Source: Verrucomicrobiales bacterium
GTDB lineage: Bacteria; Verrucomicrobiota; Verrucomicrobiia; Limisphaerales; Palsa-1400
Assembly: GCA_028293405.1 (NCBI GenBank)
Contig: JAQGOW010000152.1
Location: forward strand, 1 to 7,310
Direction of reading: 5' to 3'
DNA length: 7,310 nt
The notes beneath the pieces were generated by a model that was not told the DNA's origin, did no database searches, and saw only the letters and a program-made list of their open reading frames with translations. Positions 1 through 6,796 of the stretch are shown here, piece after piece. The first letter of the stretch is position 1. Every line of letters starts with the position of its first letter. The translations under genes and the position numbers were made by a program.

Positions 1-3000
1 GTGAGTATGAAGCTGTTTCCACGACTGTCGCTGAAAACGTTTGGCGGATGGGTGCGACTCTTCCGCGTTCTGCTGCTGCTTCTTTTGTTGCTGGTCATCG
101 GCACCGTATTTTACTTGCACGAAAAAGGCCTGCCTCAATTCGTCAAAACGCGTCTGGTCGCCACCTTGCGGGAACGTGGTTGGGATGTGCAATTCACGAA
201 CATGCGACTTGGCATTGGCACGAGTGTCATCATCGACAAGCCTTCCTTTCACCGATTGGATCCATCCTTTGCCGCCGATATCTCGGCATCGCGAACGGAC
301 ATTCACCTTGATCCGGTCAAGCTCTTGCACGGCCGCATCAACTTGAGTGAAGCGCGCATCCTTCGCGGCCAATTTCGTCTCCCGGCAGACACAAACGGCA
401 ACACACTCTCCGTCACTAACGTCAACATTTCACTGCAGTTGATGACCAATGACACGGCCGAACTCACCCGCGGTCGCGCGACCTTTCACAACGTGAACAT
501 CGTCATCGAGGGCAGAGTCAGCAATTACTCCGCCCTGCCCTCCTGGCCAATTTTCCATACCGGCGCAAAGACCAACCGCAACCTGCAAGCGTCACTCGCG
601 CGGTTCGCGGATGTGCTCAATCAGATTTCATTTTCCGAATCACCGAGTATTCACCTGCGACTTTTTGCAGACGGTAAAAAGCCTGAAGCGACCCGAAGCA
701 GATTGTTGGTCGGAGCCAAAGCCGTGCATTCACCATGGGTAACTGCCAAAGGCCTGCGCCTCTCCCTCGACACCGACCTTGCCGCCAAACCCATGCTCAG
801 CCTCCACGCGACTGGCGATGAAGTTATAGTGTCACAGGGTTCTGGAACGAACATCGATGTGACGGCCTCGCTGAGCACAACGGCTGCCGATACAAACCTT
901 TTTTCCGGCGTTGTCGAAGTCACAGCAAACGCAGCCAAAACGCGGTTCTCGACCAATTGGGTCAATGTTACCAACCTCATTTCACGCGCGGAGTTGAGCG
1001 GTTACTACGAAGGCGGGCGATTTCTATTCCACACGTTCGACACCACGGTTTCGACCGGCGGCGCAGAATCGCGTTGGGGATCCGCGAAGACGATTCGATT
1101 CACTGCGCGCGGGGATGTTTCGAAACAAAACACTAATACGCCCGCTGAGTGGGGGCCGTGGTTGAAGCTGCGACCGTTCACCGCTGATTGGGGCGCGGAA
1201 ATTACCGACGTCGAATCGCCAAAACTCGCAATCCAGACGCTGTCGTGCGCGGGTCATTGGAAACCGCCGTCGCTCACGATCTCGCAGATTCGAGCGAAAC
1301 TGTATGACGGCAATTTGCAGGCGAACGCCAGCGTCAACGTCGACTCGCGCCGATTTAACGCCGAAGCGACTTCGGATTTTGATCCGATGAGAGTTTCACA
1401 AGTCCTCACCACCAACGCGCAACGTTGGCTAAAGCAATTCACATGGCAACAAGCGCCAAAAGTAAATGCCAGTTGCACTCTCGTTCTGCCGCAATGGACA
1501 AATCGTCATCCCGCCTGGCGCACCGAAGTGATGCCCACACTGCAGATCGCCGGAAAATTCACCGGCCAAAACGGAACGTTCCGCGACATTCCAGTCGATT
1601 GGGCGGCGTCCACCTTCAGCTACACAAATCGCACGTGGGATATTCCCGACCTTCTCGCTAAACGCGATGGCGGCCAATTATTACTGCACTACACCGGCAG
1701 TGATGTGACGCATGAGTATCGTTTCTTAGTCGAAAGCGATGCCAATCCATTACTCGCCCGCCCGGTGTTACCGCCGTCACAACAACATTGGTTCGACGAG
1801 TTGAAATTCACGACGCCACCGCATATCCACGCAGAAGTTCGCGGTCGCTGGAAATCGCCCGAGCTGACCGGTTTTTCTGCGACGGTTCGCAGCACGAATT
1901 TCTGGGCACATAACGAGAAGCTGGATGTGCTGAATGCAAACGTCGAATACACCAACTTTGTTATGAAGGTCTCCAAGGTTGAGGCGCACCAGCAAGGGCA
2001 GGTATTTCGCACGCCGTCCGTTGTGGCGGACTTCAGGTCCAAATCGATGGCCGTCACCAACGTTTACAGCACACTCGATACTCGCGCGCTCAAACGCGTT
2101 CTCGGTCCCAAAACGCCGGTGTGGATGAATCAAATGGAATTTTTCAAACCACCTGACATTCGTGTTTCCGGCTTTTTCTGTTGGACCAATCCCTTGGCAA
2201 CCGACATCCACTTCAACGTCGGCGGCACAGGATATCGCTGGACCAATATCGTCGCTGACACCATCAAGGGCGACGTGTACTGGCAAGGTAGAAACGTGCT
2301 CATCACGAACTTGCAGGCAAGTGCGTACGGCGCAGGTCGCGCGAACGGATGGGGCACGCTCACCTACAAACCAAAAACTGACACGAACTTCCGCTTTGAT
2401 CTGTCTGCCGTCGATGTTGAATTGCCGCTGCTGGCGCGCAGCTTCACTGGAAAGACCAACAACCTCGAAGGCAAAGTAGATCTCGAGATCCACATCAAAT
2501 CGGGCAACTCGAAATATCTCGGCAGCATTAATGGCTACGGCTACGTGAGCGTTCACGATGCCCTGCTCTGGGACCTGCCCATGTTCGGAATGTTCTCGCC
2601 GATGCTAAACGCGATTTCACCCGGCGCCGGAAACAGTCGCGCTTACGAAGCAAAAGCAACTTACGCAATCGTGAACGGCAACATCTACACCGACGACCTG
2701 GAAATCCGGGCAACGGGTTACCGACTCTTCTACAAAGGCTCGATCGGCTTGGACAAACATTTGGACGCGAAAGTCGAAGCGCAGTTATTACGCGACACTG
2801 CGGTTCTTGGTCCAATTCTACGCTACGCTCTAGCGCCTTTGACGAAGCTGTTCGAATACCACATCACCGGAACGATCAATCATCCGATGAAAGAGCCGAT
2901 GTATGTCCCGAAATTTCTGATGATGATCCTGCGCCCGTTTCACACGATCAAACAATCCATAGGCGATGCCGATAAGGCACCACCGAATCCTGAGGTCTCG

Positions 3001-3015
3001 CCGAAACAGAAGTAG
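1..3015 (+). CDS. AsmA-superfamily (AsmA/YhdP/TamB-like) envelope protein
   Basis: Large protein of about 1004 residues, probably anchored in the inner membrane with its bulk in the periplasm. Residues 19-39 form one strongly hydrophobic, leucine-rich segment after a basic N-terminus, which fits a signal anchor. The rest is soluble, rich in alternating beta-strand patterns and in Thr/Asn, as in AsmA-like proteins that form long grooves for phospholipid movement to the outer membrane. Residues about 841-965 resemble the AsmA C-terminal region: a glycine-rich strand, then DLPMFGMFSPML, then a YEAKATYAIVNG-type strand. Residues about 460-730 contain three copies of a module with the pattern VL-x6-W-x9-P (W476, W597, W708), reminiscent of the YLP...WL motifs of DUF3971/YhdP. 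The frame opens with GTG at base 1, with an ATG at base 7; nothing upstream is visible, so the true start may differ or lie outside. Family membership is likely; the lipid-transport role is inferred from the family. Confidence 0.75.
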   Translation: MSMKLFPRLSLKTFGGWVRLFRVLLLLLLLLVIGTVFYLHEKGLPQFVKTRLVATLRERGWDVQFTNMRLGIGTSVIIDKPSFHRLDPSFAADISASRTDIHLDPVKLLHGRINLSEARILRGQFRLPADTNGNTLSVTNVNISLQLMTNDTAELTRGRATFHNVNIVIEGRVSNYSALPSWPIFHTGAKTNRNLQASLARFADVLNQISFSESPSIHLRLFADGKKPEATRSRLLVGAKAVHSPWVTAKGLRLSLDTDLAAKPMLSLHATGDEVIVSQGSGTNIDVTASLSTTAADTNLFSGVVEVTANAAKTRFSTNWVNVTNLISRAELSGYYEGGRFLFHTFDTTVSTGGAESRWGSAKTIRFTARGDVSKQNTNTPAEWGPWLKLRPFTADWGAEITDVESPKLAIQTLSCAGHWKPPSLTISQIRAKLYDGNLQANASVNVDSRRFNAEATSDFDPMRVSQVLTTNAQRWLKQFTWQQAPKVNASCTLVLPQWTNRHPAWRTEVMPTLQIAGKFTGQNGTFRDIPVDWAASTFSYTNRTWDIPDLLAKRDGGQLLLHYTGSDVTHEYRFLVESDANPLLARPVLPPSQQHWFDELKFTTPPHIHAEVRGRWKSPELTGFSATVRSTNFWAHNEKLDVLNANVEYTNFVMKVSKVEAHQQGQVFRTPSVVADFRSKSMAVTNVYSTLDTRALKRVLGPKTPVWMNQMEFFKPPDIRVSGFFCWTNPLATDIHFNVGGTGYRWTNIVADTIKGDVYWQGRNVLITNLQASAYGAGRANGWGTLTYKPKTDTNFRFDLSAVDVELPLLARSFTGKTNNLEGKVDLEIHIKSGNSKYLGSINGYGYVSVHDALLWDLPMFGMFSPMLNAISPGAGNSRAYEAKATYAIVNGNIYTDDLEIRATGYRLFYKGSIGLDKHLDAKVEAQLLRDTAVLGPILRYALAPLTKLFEYHITGTINHPMKEPMYVPKFLMMILRPFHTIKQSIGDADKAPPNPEVSPKQK

Positions 3016-3023
3016 TTCGCCGC

Positions 3024-4400
3024 TTAGAGGTCGAACGTTATTCCGGGAGTCGGTTGCACGATCTTCATCTTCGGGTAACGCTGCTGGATTTGAGTTTCAA
3101 ACCACTTGCGCGACGCCGTGTCACCATGACCCAACACAACCGTATGCGGCGCAACAACGTCGACCAAATGCAAAAGTTCATCGCGATTTGCATGAGCCGT
3201 CAGGTCAAAATCCTCCAGTTCGCAACGACGCGTCACTGGTCCGATGCCCTCGCTGAACAGGAAAGGCTCGCCGACCTTCGACTGCTTCAAGCGTCCGCCC
3301 GGCGTTTCCGGATCGGCATATCCGACAAACAAAATTGCATGTCGCTCATCACCCATCATCCGCATTGCCATGCCGTGAGCCGGCGTGTGCTCGGTCATCA
3401 TTCCGGCGGTTAACACGAATATCTTCCCACCGGTGACACTCATCTCCTCCATTTTGTTGCGATCAAGGACGACAATATTCAAAGCATGGCCCAACTGCAG
3501 CCCGCTGTGGTGTCGGTAGGTGCGATGAGCCTGCAAATCGTAAATTTCCGTGAACACCCGACCCAAACCGCCGACGTAGATTGGTTGCCGCTCCAGTTTT
3601 CCCTCGGCCATCATCAATGCAAGATGCGCCAAAATCTCCTGGGTGCGCCCGAGTGCAAAGGTCGGAATTAAACTCGATCCTCCTCGTTTCGCTACACGCT
3701 GAATCGCTTGACCGAGTCGTTCGACTTCCGCGGCACGACTGAAACCTGGCGCCACGGCGCGGTTCCCTCGCGTCGTTTCCATTACGAGAATGTCTGCCTT
3801 AACGTCATCAAATCGCGCGGCGCGCAACAAGGTTTGATCGTGGAAACAAACGTCGCCCGTGTAGAACAACGATTGCGATTGTCCGCGCACCATCATGCCC
3901 GCCGAACCGAGCGCGTGGCCGGCATCAAAGAACTCGAGCGTCGGCGAAAGCTGACTTTTTTTTGACTTGTCGAAACTGGCCCACTCGATCTCACGGTTGT
4001 ATTTCAACCCTTGAAACAATGGCGCGATATCGTCCACTTCCGCATGCGTATACAACGGGTATTCGGGAACACCCGCCTCATCGCGTTGCCGCGTCATGAC
4101 GTTGACGGAATTGTGCAGGACTCGTTCGACGATGAAATAACTCAGCTCAGGCATCAAGACGTGCGCTCGCGGAAAGTGTCGAACCGCTACCGGCAACGTG
4201 CCGACATGGTCGTGGTGGCAGTGTGAAATGGCAATCGCATCGACTTCCTCGTGCGCCAGGACGGAGAACATTGGCATGGCCGCGTTCCCCTCTCGTTTCG
4301 GGTGCGACCCGGAATCCATCATTAAACGGTGACCGTCAATCTCGACGACCCAGCAGCTGGCCCCGATTTCCGTGTCGGGATTTAAGTTAGTTAGGCGCAT
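3024..4400 (-). CDS. MBL-fold beta-CASP hydrolase, RNase J/CPSF-73 superfamily
   Basis: A 458-residue protein that fits the metallo-beta-lactamase fold with an inserted beta-CASP domain, a family that mostly cleaves RNA using two zinc ions. Visible motifs, in order: motif 1 D29 (LMMDSG); motif 2 SHCHHDH at 59-65, giving H60, H62, D64 and H65; motif 3 H162 (DAGHALGSA); motif 4 D183 (YTGDV); beta-CASP motif A E208 (METT); the helix PTFALGRTQE at 246-255; motif B H403 (TAHAN); motif C H425 (LGHGD). All metal-binding positions are present, so it should be active. Length fits stand-alone bacterial beta-CASP proteins (about 430-460), without the extra C-terminal domain of RNase J. Motif B reads AHAN where GHAD is usual, so it is somewhat divergent. 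The start is the first ATG after a likely promoter; no Shine-Dalgarno sequence precedes it. It is monocistronic, convergent with the AsmA-like gene. RNA as substrate is inferred from the superfamily. Confidence 0.88.
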   Translation of the reverse strand: MRLTNLNPDTEIGASCWVVEIDGHRLMMDSGSHPKREGNAAMPMFSVLAHEEVDAIAISHCHHDHVGTLPVAVRHFPRAHVLMPELSYFIVERVLHNSVNVMTRQRDEAGVPEYPLYTHAEVDDIAPLFQGLKYNREIEWASFDKSKKSQLSPTLEFFDAGHALGSAGMMVRGQSQSLFYTGDVCFHDQTLLRAARFDDVKADILVMETTRGNRAVAPGFSRAAEVERLGQAIQRVAKRGGSSLIPTFALGRTQEILAHLALMMAEGKLERQPIYVGGLGRVFTEIYDLQAHRTYRHHSGLQLGHALNIVVLDRNKMEEMSVTGGKIFVLTAGMMTEHTPAHGMAMRMMGDERHAILFVGYADPETPGGRLKQSKVGEPFLFSEGIGPVTRRCELEDFDLTAHANRDELLHLVDVVAPHTVVLGHGDTASRKWFETQIQQRYPKMKIVQPTPGITFDL

Positions 4401-4443
4401 TTTTCTGATTTTCAGCCGTTTACGTCAAAATCGGCCTTTTAAC

Positions 4444-4471
4444 ATCCTAACAGAAAAAAATATTTGAACAA
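4444..4471 (-). promoter_or_regulatory. Candidate sigma70-type promoter for the beta-CASP gene
   Basis: Read on the minus strand, TTGTTC (4471-4466) is followed by a 16-base AT-rich spacer and TAGGAT (4449-4444). The -10 matches TATAAT at four of six positions and the -35 matches TTGACA at three. Transcription would start near 4437, leaving a leader of about 37 bases before the ATG at 4400. The leader has no Shine-Dalgarno sequence, only a small 4-bp hairpin (CTGA/TCAG, 4405-4415) next to the start codon. The match is moderate and is supported mainly by position. Confidence 0.4.
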
Positions 4472-4499
4472 TCGGCACTTTTAGACGTCATTACAATAG

Positions 4500-4618
4500 G
4501 TTCTTAGTTAAAGGACGATTGGGTTTTTGGTTTTCCCATTCGTTTGAGTGCTAAGGACAAGGGTTGGTTAGTTTGGTTGTTGGGGGGCGGACATCGCAAT
4601 GGTGTCCGCCCTTTTTTT
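4500..4618 (+). ncRNA. Candidate structured small RNA with its own terminator
   Basis: This stretch has no credible ORF but carries strong plus-strand RNA structure. The outer stem pairs 4500-4507 with 4551-4558 (GTTCTTAG/CTAAGGAC, 8 pairs including one G-U). The inner stem pairs 4515-4523 with 4535-4543 (ACGATTGGG/CCCATTCGT, 8 pairs and one T-T mismatch). The two are separated by an internal loop with 7 bases on each side and capped by an 11-base T-rich loop. A GU-rich, apparently unpaired linker (about 4559-4584) leads into an intrinsic terminator ending at 4618. The layout, a 5' hairpin, an open linker and a terminator, is that of many trans-acting bacterial sRNAs. The 5' end is uncertain: TACAAT at 4492-4497 is a fair -10 that would start transcription near 4503-4504, slightly inside the outer stem, and no good -35 is seen. 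It matches no RNA family I recognise. It could also be a regulatory or terminator remnant. Confidence 0.5.
4585..4618 (+). terminator. Strong intrinsic (Rho-independent) terminator, plus strand
   Basis: A perfect 9-bp GC-rich stem (GGGCGGACA at 4585-4593 with TGTCCGCCC at 4603-4611) can be extended by a G-U and a C-G pair to 11 bp, leaving a 5-base loop. Seven T residues follow directly (4612-4618). The T-run lies on the plus strand, so it stops plus-strand transcription. Neither neighbouring gene is on that strand, which points to an independent plus-strand transcript. It sits 26 bases beyond the stop codon of the minus-strand operon. In the minus direction the stem is followed by CCCAACAACC rather than a U-tract, so it should act poorly there. 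Confidence 0.85.
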
Positions 4619-4644
4619 GTAACCAAATTACCAGTTACCTCTTG

Positions 4645-5370
4645 CTACTTCCCTGCGAGGGCCTGTGTCATCAATGATTGTATGTCATTGTATTTTTTGT
4701 AGCCAGCGGGTGGTTCAAATTCCTTCGCATCCGGCTTCGTAAGCTTCACGTCGCGCAGTTTGATGAGGATATTTTGCCCGGCTTCGAAGAGCTGTGCCTG
4801 AATCGGAAATCCTTTGAGGTCGGTTGCTTCCCACGAGGTGATTCGTTCTTTGCCGCCTTTGTCATCGGTTAACGTGACGAGGGTTTTGGTGCAGGCATGC
4901 GACGCGACTGTTTCCTTGCCTTGCGCGCTCCTCTGGATGTTCAACGTCTTGGTGAGGCTTTGAACTGAGTCGTCAGGCATCACTACGTCAGCATACGCCT
5001 TCAGTCCGGGGTAAATGACATACAGGCGCTTTTTGTCCAAACGCATGACGCTCACCGCTCGGTCCATGCCGACAGCTTTCATTTGCGCGACAACCTCGGG
5101 ACTAATCATCGAACCTTTCGCCTTGGCGAGATCAACCTCGAATCGCACTTTGCCTTCGGCCAAGGCCAATGCGAACGAGACGTCCATCGAGTCCTTGGTG
5201 TTATCGGTGATGTGCATATCGGCAGTTGCCGAAAAGGCCTTGTGCTGGTCAAAAATCCGTAGGAACGCAATGTTGCCTGGACCCGCACCCGGCATTTGCG
5301 CCCGAGCGCTATCACACAACTGAACGACTGAAAAAACCATCGCCACCCAGGCGATCAAACGTGTTCGCAT
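4645..5370 (-). CDS. Exported protein, DUF4412-like / LolA-fold-like
   Basis: Exported protein of 241 residues if it starts at the ATG at 5370. From that Met, MRTRLIAWVAM begins a classic signal peptide: two arginines, a hydrophobic core, then ARA before Q25 as a signal peptidase I site. The frame stays open to another ATG at 5421, but that would place 17 residues before the basic n-region, so 5370 is preferred; neither start has a Shine-Dalgarno sequence. The mature part is a beta-rich domain of about 215 residues. It has KKRLYVIYPGLKAYADVVMP in the middle and WEATDLKGFPIQAQ near the end, a pattern I associate with DUF4412 proteins and, more loosely, with the LolA/LolB/RseB lipid-binding fold. 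There is no lipobox cysteine at the cleavage site, so it is probably periplasmic and soluble. It is the last gene of the minus-strand operon. Function unknown; lipid or lipoprotein handling is inference from fold and context. Confidence 0.6.
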   Translation of the reverse strand: MRTRLIAWVAMVFSVVQLCDSARAQMPGAGPGNIAFLRIFDQHKAFSATADMHITDNTKDSMDVSFALALAEGKVRFEVDLAKAKGSMISPEVVAQMKAVGMDRAVSVMRLDKKRLYVIYPGLKAYADVVMPDDSVQSLTKTLNIQRSAQGKETVASHACTKTLVTLTDDKGGKERITSWEATDLKGFPIQAQLFEAGQNILIKLRDVKLTKPDAKEFEPPAGYKKYNDIQSLMTQALAGK

Positions 5371-5442
5371 CGACCGAAGATAGACGCAGCGGATTAAAGT
5401 GGAAGTTAAAAACGGCACCATTGCGAAGGCTGTGACCTATAC

Positions 5443-6360
5443 TTACGAACCGGTCTTCCGAAACGAATCCGCTTCAATGAAGACATGCTTGATGCGCGGC
5501 TCTGCCGTTCGGATTTGTGATTCCACCCTCGCGATCGCCTCAATCACGTCCTCACCTGAGATCCCACGCCGGAATTGAACCGACATCGCAAGCAAGATTT
5601 CGTCGGGGCCAAGGTGCATCGTTAACGGACGCTGCACTTGTTCGACAGCCGCATCAGTCAACGCCACTTCGCAGATGCGCGACACCACTTCGGGATGCGC
5701 GCTCTCGCCGGCGAGCAATCCTTTGCATTCGAACATCAAGAACGTTCCGACACCGGCAAGCACGATGCCAATCGCGATGGAGGCGATGGCATCCCAAACT
5801 TGTCCAAAATGATGCGATAGAAACACCCCTAAAATCGCGATCGTTAATCCTATCAGCGCGGCGCTGTCTTCAACCAAAACTAAAAACACGGTCGAATCTT
5901 TGCTGGTGCGAATGACACGCCAAAGACTCATATTTTTTGCCGGCCCTTTCCGAAGTTCTTTTGCGGCGATTACCCACGAAACGCATTCGATGACAAAGGC
6001 ACCAACGAGCACGATGTAGCTCCACATTGCACTTTCAAGCGGACGGGGGTTGCGCAACCGTGCGATGCCTTCGTAAATCGATAGTCCGCCGCCCAAACCG
6101 AATAACAAGACGGCCACCATCAAGCTCCAGAAATAAACTTCCATGCCGTAACCGAACGGATGCAATTCATCCGCGGGCTTTTTGCTTCGATGGACGCCGA
6201 TGAGCAACAACACTTCGTTACCCGTATCGACGACGGAGTGGATACCTTCGGACAACATTGCCGAACTACCGCTGAAGAAAGCGGCGATGAACTTGGTCGC
6301 CGCAATGCCGAGGTTGCACGCAATTGCTGCGTAGACGACCGTTGGTTTTTCACTGGCCAT
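5443..6360 (-). CDS. Cation diffusion facilitator (CDF) transporter, ZnT9-like
   Basis: Inner-membrane metal transporter of 305 residues; family members exchange divalent cations (typically Zn, also Fe, Mn or Co) for protons. Six hydrophobic segments lie near residues 8-30, 33-56, 74-95, 112-133, 157-182 and 190-212, followed by a cytosolic domain of about 85 residues (from about 221), matching the CDF layout. TM2 carries the signature SSAMLSEGIHSVVDTGNE with the metal-site pair H41 and D45. HPFGYG at 67-72 precedes TM3, as usual. TM5 has VEDSAALIG: D165 is present but the usual His four residues earlier is Val161, with E164 beside the Asp. Together with WSYIVL in TM4 and the KELRKGPAKNMSLW loop, this resembles the SLC30A9/ZnT9-type branch. 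It starts 16 bases after the stop of the dehydratase gene, so it is probably co-transcribed. Family assignment is firm; the metal cannot be told from sequence. Confidence 0.9.
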   Translation of the reverse strand: MASEKPTVVYAAIACNLGIAATKFIAAFFSGSSAMLSEGIHSVVDTGNEVLLLIGVHRSKKPADELHPFGYGMEVYFWSLMVAVLLFGLGGGLSIYEGIARLRNPRPLESAMWSYIVLVGAFVIECVSWVIAAKELRKGPAKNMSLWRVIRTSKDSTVFLVLVEDSAALIGLTIAILGVFLSHHFGQVWDAIASIAIGIVLAGVGTFLMFECKGLLAGESAHPEVVSRICEVALTDAAVEQVQRPLTMHLGPDEILLAMSVQFRRGISGEDVIEAIARVESQIRTAEPRIKHVFIEADSFRKTGS

Positions 6361-6376
6361 AGAGGGTTACGATGGG

Positions 6377-6796
6377 TTACTCGCCCGCTAAAATCACTTC
6401 CGTTTGCAAAACAACTTTGCCACCTACGGTCGCGGTGCCTGACGCCTGCATGACATTGGCCATTTGCGCAGTGATGGTAACGGAGAGTTCAATTGTTTCG
6501 CCCGGTTTTGCCGTTCCAGAAATCTTCGCATTCCGCACCGCGGCGAGCTTCAGGTTTTTGAGTGCAGTCTCGCGACCAGCCTGGCCGACGCATCCAGCGA
6601 GCTGCGCGACGGCTTCAATCAAAATTACGCCGGGAACCAGAGGGTTCCCTGGAAAATGGCCGCGCAGAAAATCTTCGTCACCGCGCACGTGATAAACGCC
6701 CGAACCAGTTTTCCCCGGCTGCATCTCAACAATTCGATCGACGAACCGAAACTCCGGCCCGTGCGGTAATCCAAGGTCGTTTGAACTCTTGCTCAT
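6377..6796 (-). CDS. FabZ-like 3-hydroxyacyl-ACP dehydratase (hotdog fold)
   Basis: Cytosolic hotdog-fold protein of 139 residues, the usual FabZ length. FabZ removes water from 3-hydroxyacyl-ACP in type II fatty acid synthesis. The N-terminal LPHGPEFRFVDRI (10-22) corresponds to the LPHRYPFLLVDRV stretch of FabZ. The active-site helix GHFPGNPLVPGVILIEAVAQ (46-65) retains the catalytic His47 and Glu61, so it should be active. The start ATG overlaps the stop codon of the upstream acyltransferase (ATGA, 6793-6796), indicating translational coupling; no Shine-Dalgarno sequence is visible. The pairing with a lipid acyltransferase suggests a pathway-specific dehydratase, for example for a lipid A, ornithine-lipid or polyene-type acyl chain, rather than necessarily the housekeeping FabZ. 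The GPEFRF sequence in place of RYPFLL is a small departure that fits a specialised copy. The substrate is inference. Confidence 0.88.
   Translation of the reverse strand: MSKSSNDLGLPHGPEFRFVDRIVEMQPGKTGSGVYHVRGDEDFLRGHFPGNPLVPGVILIEAVAQLAGCVGQAGRETALKNLKLAAVRNAKISGTAKPGETIELSVTITAQMANVMQASGTATVGGKVVLQTEVILAGE

Noticed and set aside
1777..2556. Open antisense frame of 259 codons inside the AsmA-like gene
   Set aside because: It lies opposite a coding frame with clear family features, resembles no known protein, and has no separate promoter or neighbouring gene context. Long antisense frames are expected in sequence of this composition.
4464..4497. TTGAAC (4464-4469) and TACAAT (4492-4497) as a promoter pair for the small RNA
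   Set aside because: The spacer is 22 bases, too long for a standard sigma70 promoter. TACAAT alone is kept only as a possible -10.
4619..4638. Inverted repeat GTAAC/GTTAC as a terminator for the minus-strand operon
   Set aside because: The stem is only 5 bp with a 10-base loop, and the minus strand continues with A residues rather than T.
4401..4644. tRNA, riboswitch or short protein gene in the intergenic region
   Set aside because: There is no cloverleaf or T-loop consensus and no plus-strand frame with a plausible start and length. The terminator does not precede a gene on its own strand within the gap, which argues against a riboswitch.
5371..5421. Seventeen-residue N-terminal extension of the exported protein from the ATG at 5421
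   Set aside because: It would put an extra stretch ahead of a well-formed signal peptide that begins at the internal Met. It cannot be ruled out, as no Shine-Dalgarno sequence favours either start.
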